In this document: positions 19,361 to 26,803 of the stretch, piece by piece | Position numbering within the stretch: position 1 is the stretch's first letter | Layout: each line of letters opens with the position of its first letter | Source: Barnesiella sp. | GTDB lineage: Bacteria; Bacteroidota; Bacteroidia; Bacteroidales; Muribaculaceae | Assembly (NCBI GenBank): GCA_014800945.1 | Contig: JAAVFD010000033.1 | Location: 1-62,933, forward strand | Length of the DNA stretch: 62,933 bases | Direction: 5' to 3' | Position numbers and translations under genes: made by a program | The notes under the pieces: generated by a model | The model's input: the letters and a program-made list of their open reading frames with translations, nothing else | Databases searched by the model: none | Told to the model about the DNA's origin: nothing

Positions 19361-19384
19361 ACGATGTTAATTATTAAAAACAGG

Positions 19385-19425
19385 CTATCCGTCCGGTCAA
19401 TAAAACCGGGCGGATAGTTGTTTTT
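19385..19425 (+). terminator. Terminator of purB
   Basis: A 13-bp stem (CTATCCGTCCGGT with ACCGGGCGGATAG, one G-T pair) is followed by TTGTTTTT. The end of the stem and the T tract also supply the -33 box and spacer of the next promoter. Confidence 0.85.
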
Positions 19426-19447
19426 ACAGTAAATTTCCCTAAATTTG
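19417..19447 (+). promoter_or_regulatory. Promoter of the pseudouridine synthase-asnS unit
   Basis: GTTG (19417-19420), 19 nt, TAAATTTG (19440-19447). The -33 box sits on the last base of the purB terminator stem. The leader of about 110 nt has a perfect small hairpin at 19498-19512 (CCCGTA/TACGGG). Confidence 0.6.
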
Positions 19448-19564
19448 CACCAAACTAAGCAATTAGGGTTTTTAGTATTTTTTTATTAACTGTAATCCCC
19501 GTAATTTACGGGCTAAATCTAACAAATTAACCGCCGAGAGGCAGAAACTTTTTTACAGCACACT

Positions 19565-21031
19565 ATGGACAATGAAAAGAAAAGCAAACGTCCCCGTATT
19601 GGTGAGATGAGAGCTAACGAAGGGTTTGACAACACTAACAGCAACAGCGCTGAAACATCGCAGTCATCAGAAAACAGCGATTTCCGTCACGACAACTACC
19701 GCCCCAGACAAAACGGCTACAACAACCGCCAGAACGGGTATTATTCAAACAATCGCTATCAGGGTGGAAACGGCTACAACAACTATCAGCCGAGACAAAA
19801 CTACACTCCCCGTCAGCAGTATAACGAAGACGGTACCGAAAACACGTCATCTGCCGAAAACGGTGAAAACAACACCGGATACCAGAGCGGTTACCGTACT
19901 AACAACTACAACCGCCAGGGTGGTTATAACAATCGTCAGAACAATTACAACCGCCAGGGTTACAATCAGGGTGGATACAACAATCAGAACCGTCAGGGAG
20001 GATACACTCCGCGCAACAACCAGGGCGGATACAACAATCAGAACCGTCAGGGCGGATACGCTCCTCGCAACAACCAGGGCGGATACAACAATCAGAACCG
20101 CCAGGGTGGGTATGCTCCACGCAACAATCAAGGCGGATATAACAATCAGAACCGTCAGGGCGGATACAATAACCGCCAAGGTGGATACAACAATCAGGGA
20201 GGCAACCGCCGTCCTCAGATGCGCCACAACCAGTTTGGAATGCCCCACGGTGGCAAAAGCTTCACTCCGCGACCCAAGAGAGTGGAATATGAAATGCCTA
20301 TTCCTGATCCCAATGAGCAGATTCGTCTCAACAAATTCATGGCTAACGCCGGAATATGCTCGCGCAGAGAAGCGGACGATTTCATTCAGAAAGGTCTCGT
20401 GAAGGTTAACGGCAACGTAGTTACCGAACTCGGAACAAAAATCAGCCATAACGATACAGTTGAGTATGATGAAAAGATTGTCACACTGGAAAACAAGTGT
20501 TACATCCTTCTCAACAAGCCCAAGGACTGTGTTACTACCAGCGATGACCCCAACGGACGTCTGACTGTTATGGACATAGTTAAGGGTGCTTGCAACGAGC
20601 GCATCTACCCTGTGGGACGACTTGACAGAAACACAACAGGCGTTCTTCTGCTTACTAACGACGGTGACCTCGCATCCAAGCTCACACACCCCAAATACGT
20701 CAAGAAAAAAATCTATCATGTTTGGACCGATAAGGATATCACCGAAGAGGATATGCAGAAAATTGCCGATGGTATTGAACTGGAGGATGGTCCCATCCAT
20801 GCCGACGCTATCAGCTATGCCACCGATACCGACAGAAATCAGGCAGGTATCGAGATTCATTCCGGCAGAAACAGAATTGTGCGACGCATCTTTGAAAGCC
20901 TCGGCTACCATGTCACAAAGCTTGACCGCGTTTACTTTGCCGGACTCACCAAAAAGAATCTCCCCAGAGGTCGCTGGCGTTACCTCACCCAGGAAGAGGT
21001 TAACTTCCTCAAGATGGGTTCATTTGAATAA
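19565..21031 (+). CDS. RluB/RsuA-family pseudouridine synthase with Asn/Gln/Gly/Tyr/Arg repeat tail
   Basis: This is an rRNA pseudouridine synthase with a 250-residue low-complexity N-terminal extension. Residues 1-250 are built almost only of N, Q, G, Y and R with PR spots, and include tandem copies of GGYNNQNRQGGYAPRNNQ. The S4 RNA-binding domain starts near residue 252 (IRLNKFMANAGICSRREADDFI). The catalytic domain carries GRLDRNTTG with catalytic Asp354 and RNRIVRRIFESLGYHV. The likely target is a 23S or 16S uridine; which one is not clear. The tail resembles disordered, RGG-like RNA-binding segments that can condense. asnS follows 43 nt downstream. Confidence 0.9.
   Translation: MDNEKKSKRPRIGEMRANEGFDNTNSNSAETSQSSENSDFRHDNYRPRQNGYNNRQNGYYSNNRYQGGNGYNNYQPRQNYTPRQQYNEDGTENTSSAENGENNTGYQSGYRTNNYNRQGGYNNRQNNYNRQGYNQGGYNNQNRQGGYTPRNNQGGYNNQNRQGGYAPRNNQGGYNNQNRQGGYAPRNNQGGYNNQNRQGGYNNRQGGYNNQGGNRRPQMRHNQFGMPHGGKSFTPRPKRVEYEMPIPDPNEQIRLNKFMANAGICSRREADDFIQKGLVKVNGNVVTELGTKISHNDTVEYDEKIVTLENKCYILLNKPKDCVTTSDDPNGRLTVMDIVKGACNERIYPVGRLDRNTTGVLLLTNDGDLASKLTHPKYVKKKIYHVWTDKDITEEDMQKIADGIELEDGPIHADAISYATDTDRNQAGIEIHSGRNRIVRRIFESLGYHVTKLDRVYFAGLTKKNLPRGRWRYLTQEEVNFLKMGSFE
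19970..20173 (+). repeat. 54-bp in-frame tandem repeat (about 3.8 copies)
   Basis: Units start at 19970, 20024, 20078 and 20132, each encoding GGYNNQNRQGGY(T/A)PRNNQ; the last is partial. The units differ at scattered, mostly synonymous positions. Whole-unit gain or loss keeps the frame, so the tail length may vary between strains. Confidence 0.9.
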
Positions 21032-21073
21032 AAAACAGGCATTCATCGCCTAATGGAATATAGTAATTGAATA

Positions 21074-22462
21074 ATGAAAAGAACTAAGATAACAGACCTG
21101 CTCACCCCTGCCCTCATCGGGCAGGTGGTGACAACCGCAGGATGGGTGCGTACCCGCCGAGGAAACAAACATGTGCAGTTCGTTGCGCTCAATGACGGCT
21201 CTACCGTCAAAAACCTTCAGGTGGTTTTTGACATGGCTAAGTTCTCGGATGAGCAGCTGAAAAGCGTCACCACCGGTTCAAGCATCAAGGTTACAGGAAT
21301 TCTGGTTGAGTCAATGGGTAAAGGGCAAACCACTGAAATTCAGGCTGAATCATTTGAACTTCTCGGAGCCAGCGACCCTGACACATATCCACTTCAGAAA
21401 AAAGGTCACACACTTGAATTTCTTCGCGAGATAGCACATCTTCGTCCGCGCACCAACACCTTTGGAGCTGTTTTGCGCATACGCAGCGCCCTCGCATTTG
21501 CTGTGCACAAATTCTTTCAGGAAAAGGGATTCTTTTACCTCAACACCCCTCTCATCACAGCAAGTGACTGTGAAGGAGCTGGAGCGATGTTTCAGGTTAC
21601 GACACTTGACCTCGCCAATCTGCCACGCACCGAGGATGGAGCTATTGACTACTCTCAGGATTTCTTCGGCAAACCCACCGCTCTTACTGTAAGCGGTCAG
21701 CTTGAAGGCGAACTTGGTGCTACAGCGCTCGGCGCCATTTACACTTTCGGTCCCACATTCCGTGCTGAGAATTCAAACACTCCGCGTCACCTTTCCGAAT
21801 TCTGGATGATTGAGCCTGAAATGGCGTTCTACGAAATTGAGGAAAACATGGACCTCGCCGAAGAGTTCATCAAATACTGTGTGCGCTATGCACTTGACCA
21901 CTGCAAGGATGACATTGAATTCCTCAGCCAGATGTACGACCCCGAACTTATTTCCCGCCTTGAAAGTGTGCTCGCTGACGAATTTGTTCGTCTCACCTAC
22001 ACCGAGGGGGTCAAAATTCTTGAGGAAAGCGGCAAGAAGTTTGAATTCCCCGTGTCATGGGGCACCGACCTGCAGAGCGAACACGAGAGATACCTCGTTG
22101 AAGAGCACTTCAAGCGCCCTGTCATTCTCACCGACTACCCTAAGGATATCAAAGCTTTCTATATGAAACTAAACGAGGACGGCAAGACCGTACGCGCTAT
22201 GGACGTCCTGTTCCCGAAAATCGGTGAAATTATCGGTGGTTCTGAGAGAGAGGCTGACTATAACAAACTCCTCACAAGAATCGAAGAGATGAACATTCCT
22301 ATGAAAGATATGTGGTGGTATCTCGACACACGCAAATTCGGCACCGTACCCCACAGCGGTTTCGGTCTCGGATTCGAGCGACTCGTGCTGTTCGTTACCG
22401 GAATGACAAACATCCGCGATGTCATCCCATTCCCCAGAACACCTAACAACGCTGAATTCTAA
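21074..22462 (+). CDS. asnS: Asparaginyl-tRNA synthetase
   Basis: A class IIb aminoacyl-tRNA synthetase of 462 residues. The N-terminal OB anticodon-binding domain ([26 protein letters not shown]) precedes the catalytic core with motif 2 [21 protein letters not shown] and motif 3 [29 protein letters not shown]. The HLSEFWM wording is typical of AsnRS rather than AspRS. It is probably cotranscribed with the upstream pseudouridine synthase and perhaps with marC, 21 nt downstream. Confidence 0.97.
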   Translation: MKRTKITDLLTPALIGQVVTTAGWVRTRRGNKHVQFVALNDGSTVKNLQVVFDMAKFSDEQLKSVTTGSSIKVTGILVESMGKGQTTEIQAESFELLGASDPDTYPLQKKGHTLEFLREIAHLRPRTNTFGAVLRIRSALAFAVHKFFQEKGFFYLNTPLITASDCEGAGAMFQVTTLDLANLPRTEDGAIDYSQDFFGKPTALTVSGQLEGELGATALGAIYTFGPTFRAENSNTPRHLSEFWMIEPEMAFYEIEENMDLAEEFIKYCVRYALDHCKDDIEFLSQMYDPELISRLESVLADEFVRLTYTEGVKILEESGKKFEFPVSWGTDLQSEHERYLVEEHFKRPVILTDYPKDIKAFYMKLNEDGKTVRAMDVLFPKIGEIIGGSEREADYNKLLTRIEEMNIPMKDMWWYLDTRKFGTVPHSGFGLGFERLVLFVTGMTNIRDVIPFPRTPNNAEF

Positions 22463-22483
22463 CAATCAAACAATTCAGCAAAC

Positions 22484-23131
22484 ATGTTGGACACAGCTGT
22501 GTTGCCATTCGCATTCATTTGCCTTACATCTTTCTTTACCCTCACTAACCCATTGGGTACCATGCCGGTGTTTCTAACAATGACATCCGGCATGGATGAG
22601 GCGGAAAGATCAAGAATAGTCCGCAGGGCAACAATCATTTCATTCATTACACTTGTTGCCTTTACCCTCGCGGGACAATTCCTATTCAAATTCTTCGGCA
22701 TCTCCACAAACGGTTTCAGAATAGCTGCCGGCATAATCATTCTCAAAATTGGATATGATATGCTTCAGGCTAAATTCACCCACACCAAACTGAAAGATGA
22801 AGAAATCAAAACCTATGCCGAAGATATATCCATTACTCCCCTCGCCATTCCTCTGCTATGCGGTCCCGGAGCTATTGCAAACGGAATCATGCTTATGGAC
22901 GATGCACACACCTGGACACTACGCATAGTTCTTCTGGCAAGTATCGGATTCATCTATTTTATAACATATTTCATTCTCAGGGCATCTACACGACTCGTAA
23001 AAATTATAGGAGAAACAGGAAACAACGTGATGATGCGGCTCATGGGGCTTATTCTCATGGTCATTGCCGTAGAATGTTTTTTCACCGGACTGAAACCCAT
23101 AGTTGTCGGCATTATTGAAGCCGCAAAATAA
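22484..23131 (+). CDS. MarC-family integral membrane protein
   Basis: A 215-residue protein with six hydrophobic segments. The family motif FFTLTNPLGTMPVFLTMT is in the first, DISITPLAIPLLCGPGAI lies mid-chain, and the last ends LILMVIAVECFFTGL. MarC/YchE proteins (once linked to multiple antibiotic resistance, a link since withdrawn) have no settled transport role. The two half-repeats visible around the NPLG and PLAIPLLCGPG motifs fit the family. Confidence 0.88.
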   Translation: MLDTAVLPFAFICLTSFFTLTNPLGTMPVFLTMTSGMDEAERSRIVRRATIISFITLVAFTLAGQFLFKFFGISTNGFRIAAGIIILKIGYDMLQAKFTHTKLKDEEIKTYAEDISITPLAIPLLCGPGAIANGIMLMDDAHTWTLRIVLLASIGFIYFITYFILRASTRLVKIIGETGNNVMMRLMGLILMVIAVECFFTGLKPIVVGIIEAAK

Positions 23132-23152
23132 ATAAGTCAACACAATAATTTT

Positions 23153-24784
23153 ATGAACATCAGAAATATCATTGCGGCTGTCGCTGTTGCTGTTGCAACT
23201 CCGGCATTTGCCTGCACAAGTCTTATCGCCGGAAAAAAAGCCACTGCCGACGGTAGCGTTATCATAACCTATGCGGCTGACTCGCACACCCTCTATGGCG
23301 AACTGTACAATCAGCCTGCAGCCGACCATGCGCCCGGCACCATGCGCAAGGTTGTGGAATGGGACACCGGCAAACCGCTCGGAGAAATACCCGAAGTTGC
23401 ACACACCTACCGCACTCTCGGCAATATGAACGAGCATGGACTCACTATTGCTGAAAGCACATGGGGCGGACGTCCCGAGCTTGAAGGCTCCGGGCTTATT
23501 GACTACGGTTCACTCATTTATATTACACTCCAGAGAGCTAAAACAGCTCGCGAAGCTATAAAAGTGATGACCGACCTGGTTAAGGACTACGGATATGCAA
23601 GCAGCGGAGAGAGTTTTTCTATTGCTGATGCTGACGAAGCCTGGATTATGGAGCTGATCGGCAAAGGCAAGGATGACAAAGGTGCTGTTTGGGTAGCCAG
23701 AAGAGTACCTGATGATTGCATCAGCGGTCACGCAAACCACGCACGCATTCACACTTTCCCCCTTAACGACCCGGAAACACTCTATTCTCCGGACGTTATT
23801 GACTTTGCAAGAAAAAAAGGCTATTTTTCAGGCAAAGATAAGGATTTCAGCTTCTCACGCGCTTATGCCGAACTTAACGGAGGTGCCCTGAGGGGTTGTG
23901 ACGGCAGAGTGTGGGCGTTCTACAACAAGCACTCAAACAACATGACTCCTTACCTCGACTGGGTGCTCAAAGGCGAGGGTGAACCGCTTCCGCTATGGGT
24001 TAAGCCAAGCAATCCGGTGAGTGTTAAGGATATGCAGGCTATGATGAGAGACCATTTTGAGGACACCCCGATGGACATGACTCTTGATGTTGGAGCCGGA
24101 CCATACAAAGTGCCCTACAGATGGCGTCCGCTCACATTCAATGTTGACGGTACCGAATATACTCACGAAAGAGCTATCGCTACTCAGCAGACCGGCTTCT
24201 CTTTTGTAAGCCAGATGAATAAGAAAAATCCCGATGCAATGAAAGGCATCCTTTGGTTTGGAGTAGATGATGCCAACACCTGCATCTATATCCCGGTGTT
24301 CAACGGAGCCGATGCTGTGCCACACGAATTCGCCGTTGGCAATGGCGACCTGTACAACCTCTCCTGGGACAGTGCGTTCTGGATCAACAACTACGTTGCC
24401 AATCAGGCTTATAACCGCTACTCACAGATGATTCCGGACATCCGCCGGGTTCAGTCAGCTATAGAGGACTCACTCCATGCCGATATTCCCGCACTCGCCG
24501 CTAAAGTGAGCAAACTCACTACGGAACAGGCAACCAAAACTCTCAACGAGTTCACAGCCGAGCGCACAACCGATTATGCTACCCGCTACCGCAAACTCGG
24601 TGACTACCTATTGGTTAAATATCTTGACGGCAACATCAAGAAAGAGAAAGACGGAGAATTTGAACGCACCGAACACGGAATGCCTGTATATCCCGAATTC
24701 CCCGGATATGATGAAAAATATTTCCGCTCCATAGCCAACGACCCCGATGGCGGAGACAGACTCAAACTACTTATTATTAAATGA
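23153..24784 (+). CDS. C69-family dipeptidase (secreted)
   Basis: An Ntn-hydrolase peptidase of 543 residues. The N-terminus is a signal peptide ending ATPAFA, directly followed by Cys21, the expected N-terminal nucleophile (CTSLIAGKKATADGSVIITYAADSH). The motifs MNEHGLTIAESTWGGRPEL and GESFSIADADEAWIMELIGKG are typical of dipeptidase A (PepD-like) enzymes. Export suggests that it trims host or dietary peptides in the periplasm. The cytidine deaminase start overlaps its stop (ATGA at 24781). Confidence 0.92.
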   Translation: MNIRNIIAAVAVAVATPAFACTSLIAGKKATADGSVIITYAADSHTLYGELYNQPAADHAPGTMRKVVEWDTGKPLGEIPEVAHTYRTLGNMNEHGLTIAESTWGGRPELEGSGLIDYGSLIYITLQRAKTAREAIKVMTDLVKDYGYASSGESFSIADADEAWIMELIGKGKDDKGAVWVARRVPDDCISGHANHARIHTFPLNDPETLYSPDVIDFARKKGYFSGKDKDFSFSRAYAELNGGALRGCDGRVWAFYNKHSNNMTPYLDWVLKGEGEPLPLWVKPSNPVSVKDMQAMMRDHFEDTPMDMTLDVGAGPYKVPYRWRPLTFNVDGTEYTHERAIATQQTGFSFVSQMNKKNPDAMKGILWFGVDDANTCIYIPVFNGADAVPHEFAVGNGDLYNLSWDSAFWINNYVANQAYNRYSQMIPDIRRVQSAIEDSLHADIPALAAKVSKLTTEQATKTLNEFTAERTTDYATRYRKLGDYLLVKYLDGNIKKEKDGEFERTEHGMPVYPEFPGYDEKYFRSIANDPDGGDRLKLLIIK

Positions 24785-25257
24785 TAAGGAAAGATATTGT
24801 CATACCAATTAACGTGGTGTCTTACACTGAATTGAGCGACACCGAGCGCACACTCGTGGACACCGCGCGCAAAGCCACCGAGCGGTCATACTCACCCTAT
24901 AGCCACTTCAGTGTAGGTGCAGCGATACTCCTCTCCAACGGAGAGATTATTTCAGGTTCCAATCAGGAAAACGCAGCTACACCGAGCAGCCTTTGCGCCG
25001 AACGCACCGCAGCATTTTACGCCCACTCGACATATCCGCAGGAAAAATTCCTCGCTATAGCTATTGCCGCCAGAGACACCGACGGCACCGAGATAAAGAT
25101 GCCGATAGCACCTTGCGGAGGATGCCGCCAGACACTCCTTGAGTACGAGACACTTGCAGGGCAGAATGTCAAAGTAATACTTGTTGGCGCCAATGAAATC
25201 TACATTTTGCCATCAGTAAAATCACTGCTGCCGGTAGCATTCACCGAATTCAACTGA
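24781..25257 (+). CDS. cdd: Cytidine deaminase
   Basis: A zinc-dependent deaminase of cytidine and deoxycytidine in pyrimidine salvage, 158 residues. Zinc ligands and acid lie in CAERTA (Cys72, Glu74) and PCGGCRQ (Cys112, Cys115); SPYSHFSVGAAIL and SNQENAATPSSLCAE bind the nucleoside. Its ATG overlaps the stop of the peptidase gene by 4 nt, so translation is probably coupled. The small dimeric-domain length indicates the homotetrameric class. Confidence 0.95.
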   Translation: MIRKDIVIPINVVSYTELSDTERTLVDTARKATERSYSPYSHFSVGAAILLSNGEIISGSNQENAATPSSLCAERTAAFYAHSTYPQEKFLAIAIAARDTDGTEIKMPIAPCGGCRQTLLEYETLAGQNVKVILVGANEIYILPSVKSLLPVAFTEFN

Positions 25258-25280
25258 TAAAAACAGAACCTCCGGAGGGG

Positions 25281-25772
25281 CTAATGTCTTCCCGGCTTTG
25301 AAGTTACCGATGTCGCAGGTTTCGGATTATTTGTATTAGCCGGAATCTGCGGCATTGAATTTACCGGACGGTAACTTATGTTTGAATTACCGGGACGCTC
25401 CGGAGCCGGATTCGATGGCACATTATTTACCGGAGGACGCCAGGTATTATTATTGACCGGCGGACGCCAATTATTAACAGGAGGAGCAGGAGGAGCAGGA
25501 GGAGCTATTACGCCGGGACGCTGTGCGGGACGTATAGGAGCAACTACAGGGCGTACTACTGTGCCGGGATACCATCCTCCACCGTTCCACAATCCATAAC
25601 CATAATTGTTCCAGCTGTTTACCAACGGAATATAATTGCTCACACTCACGCCTAACGAGCTACCGTAGCCCAGAGGCACATCAAGTGACGAATCAAGCAT
25701 AGCCTCGCAGCTGCTGAAACCAAGACCTATAACCGCCGCACTCATCAGAGCCAAAACATTATTCCTTTTCAT
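25281..25772 (-). CDS. Pro/Asn-rich lipoprotein, unknown function
   Basis: A 163-residue protein with a lipoprotein signal (MSAAVIGLGFSSC, Cys22) and then mostly Pro, Asn, Gly and Trp. Near-repeats NNWRPPVNN and NTWRPPVNN and a run PPAPPAPPVNN suggest an extended, polyproline-II-like chain in the periplasm. A short YGYGLWNGGGWYPG stretch precedes it. No enzyme motif is seen. It converges with cdd; I see no real terminator between them beyond a short CCTCCGGAGG palindrome. Real-gene status rests on the clean signal and lipobox. Confidence 0.65.
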   Translation of the reverse strand: MKRNNVLALMSAAVIGLGFSSCEAMLDSSLDVPLGYGSSLGVSVSNYIPLVNSWNNYGYGLWNGGGWYPGTVVRPVVAPIRPAQRPGVIAPPAPPAPPVNNWRPPVNNNTWRPPVNNVPSNPAPERPGNSNISYRPVNSMPQIPANTNNPKPATSVTSKPGRH

Positions 25773-25885
25773 AAATAGTTGTTTTTAAGATTCTACATAT
25801 AAAACAAAAAAAATTCATTCACCGTTCTCCCCTCCCCCATTTTTTTAACGAATTCCAACCGCACAAAAACAAAAAAGGGGAAAAA

Positions 25886-25917
25886 TTTGGTGGGGAGCGA
25901 AAAAATTGCTTACTTTG
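25886..25917 (+). promoter_or_regulatory. Promoter of rpmB-rpmG-DUF4295
   Basis: TTTG (25886-25889), 20 nt, TTACTTTG (25910-25917), one mismatch to TAnnTTTG. RNA would start near 25924, giving a leader of about 125 nt. Confidence 0.55.
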
Positions 25918-25930
25918 CACTCTGTTTTAG

Positions 25931-26013
25931 GGAGCATCCTGTAAAGCTGCTAAAAATGATGCATTTAGCGGTGATATGAGGCTGCGATGCCCCCCTGAGG
26001 CACCCGTTTACAG
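25931..26013 (+). ncRNA. Structured leader of rpmB, possible ribosomal-protein autoregulation site
   Basis: Three pairings can be read. CTGTAAA (25939-25945) pairs with TTTACAG (26007-26013). An inner hairpin GCTAAA/TTTAGC spans 25949-25969. GCATC (25934-25938) pairs with GATGC (25986-25990) and crosses the first stem, so it is either a pseudoknot or an alternative fold. Leaders of ribosomal-protein operons are often feedback sites; that role here is inference. Confidence 0.4.
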
Positions 26014-26048
26014 AATTAACATTTACGAGCTAAATAACAGAAACAGCC

Positions 26049-26306
26049 ATGTCAAAGATTTGTCAGATCACAGGCAAGAAAGCAATGGTAGGAAACAATG
26101 TTTCCCACTCAAAGCGCCGCACCAAGCGTAAATTCAACGTAAACCTGTTCACCAAAAAATTCTTCTGGCCGGAACAGCAGGCTTGGATCAGCCTAACCCT
26201 TTCCGCAAACGGACTGAGAACCATCAACAAGAAAGGTCTCAACGCAGCTCTTATGGAAGCTGCTGAAAAAGGCTATATCACTAACGTTAAACTCATTTCA
26301 TTCTAA
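26049..26306 (+). CDS. rpmB: 50S ribosomal protein L28
   Basis: Large-subunit protein of 85 residues. [29 protein letters not shown] is the classic L28 N-terminus, and it ends [17 protein letters not shown]. It is the first gene of a three-gene unit with rpmG and the DUF4295 gene, as usual in Bacteroidetes. The Zn-ribbon cysteines of the C+ form are absent. Confidence 0.97.
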   Translation: MSKICQITGKKAMVGNNVSHSKRRTKRKFNVNLFTKKFFWPEQQAWISLTLSANGLRTINKKGLNAALMEAAEKGYITNVKLISF

Positions 26307-26312
26307 ATAACA

Positions 26313-26501
26313 ATGGCAAAGAAAGCTAAAGGAAATAGAGTTCAGGTGATTCTCGAGTGTACAGAGCACAAAGCAAGCGGCATGCCCGGCACTTCACGCT
26401 ACATCACCACCAAAAACCGCAAGAACACCACCGAGCGTCTTGAACTCAAGAAATACAATCCTATCCTCAAGAAGGTAACTGTTCACAAAGAAATCAAATA
26501 A
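26313..26501 (+). CDS. rpmG: 50S ribosomal protein L33
   Basis: A 62-residue large-subunit protein with [41 protein letters not shown]. The paired zinc cysteines of C+ L33 are not present (only one Cys), so this is a C- type. It begins 6 nt after rpmB. Confidence 0.96.
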   Translation: MAKKAKGNRVQVILECTEHKASGMPGTSRYITTKNRKNTTERLELKKYNPILKKVTVHKEIK

Positions 26502-26511
26502 TTATTGAGAT

Positions 26512-26661
26512 ATGGCAAAGAAAACAGTCGCATCACTTCAGAAAGGTGAAGGACGCACATACAGCAAAGTCATCAAAGTGGTGAAATCCGCAAAAACCGG
26601 CGCCTACACATTCCAGGAACAGATGGTTCCTAACGACGCTGTTAAGGATCTCCTTAAGTAA
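26512..26661 (+). CDS. DUF4295 small basic protein
   Basis: A 49-residue protein starting MAKKTVASLQKGEGRTYSKV and ending NDAVKDLLK. It is 10 nt after rpmG. A protein of this type is regularly found right behind rpmG in Bacteroidetes and is known as DUF4295; its basic composition and place suggest a ribosome-associated role. The ATG, clean length and operon position support a real gene despite its size. Confidence 0.9.
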   Translation: MAKKTVASLQKGEGRTYSKVIKVVKSAKTGAYTFQEQMVPNDAVKDLLK

Positions 26662-26684
26662 TCCCACTCCAAAAGATAAATCAA

Positions 26685-26717
26685 CAGAGGCGGCAATTTT
26701 GCCGCCTCTGTTTTTTT
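26685..26717 (+). terminator. Terminator of the rpmB operon
   Basis: The 11-bp stem CAGAGGCGGCA/TGCCGCCTCTG is followed by seven T. Confidence 0.92.
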
Positions 26718-26749
26718 GTGTGGGGGGATATAAGATTTATAAGATTTAT

Positions 26750-26790
26750 AAAAGAGAAAAAATAGGCGCTCGGGAAATCCGAGCGCCTAT
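26750..26790 (-). terminator. Terminator of the TonB-type barrel gene
   Basis: Minus-strand stem ATAGGCGCTCGG/CCGAGCGCCTAT (26762-26790) is followed on that strand by TTTTTTCTCTTTT. It lies just downstream of the leftward barrel gene. Confidence 0.88.
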
Positions 26791-26803
26791 CTTTGTGAGA
26801 TTT

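Noticed and set aside
19847-20911. 354-codon open frame antisense to the pseudouridine synthase gene
   Set aside because: It exists because the repeat codons read as open on the other strand; its Val/Ser/Ala-rich translation has no family pattern and it has no start context.
25269-25278. CCTCCGGAGG palindrome between cdd and the Pro-rich lipoprotein gene as terminator
   Set aside because: It has no loop and no T tract; a chance palindrome is as likely.
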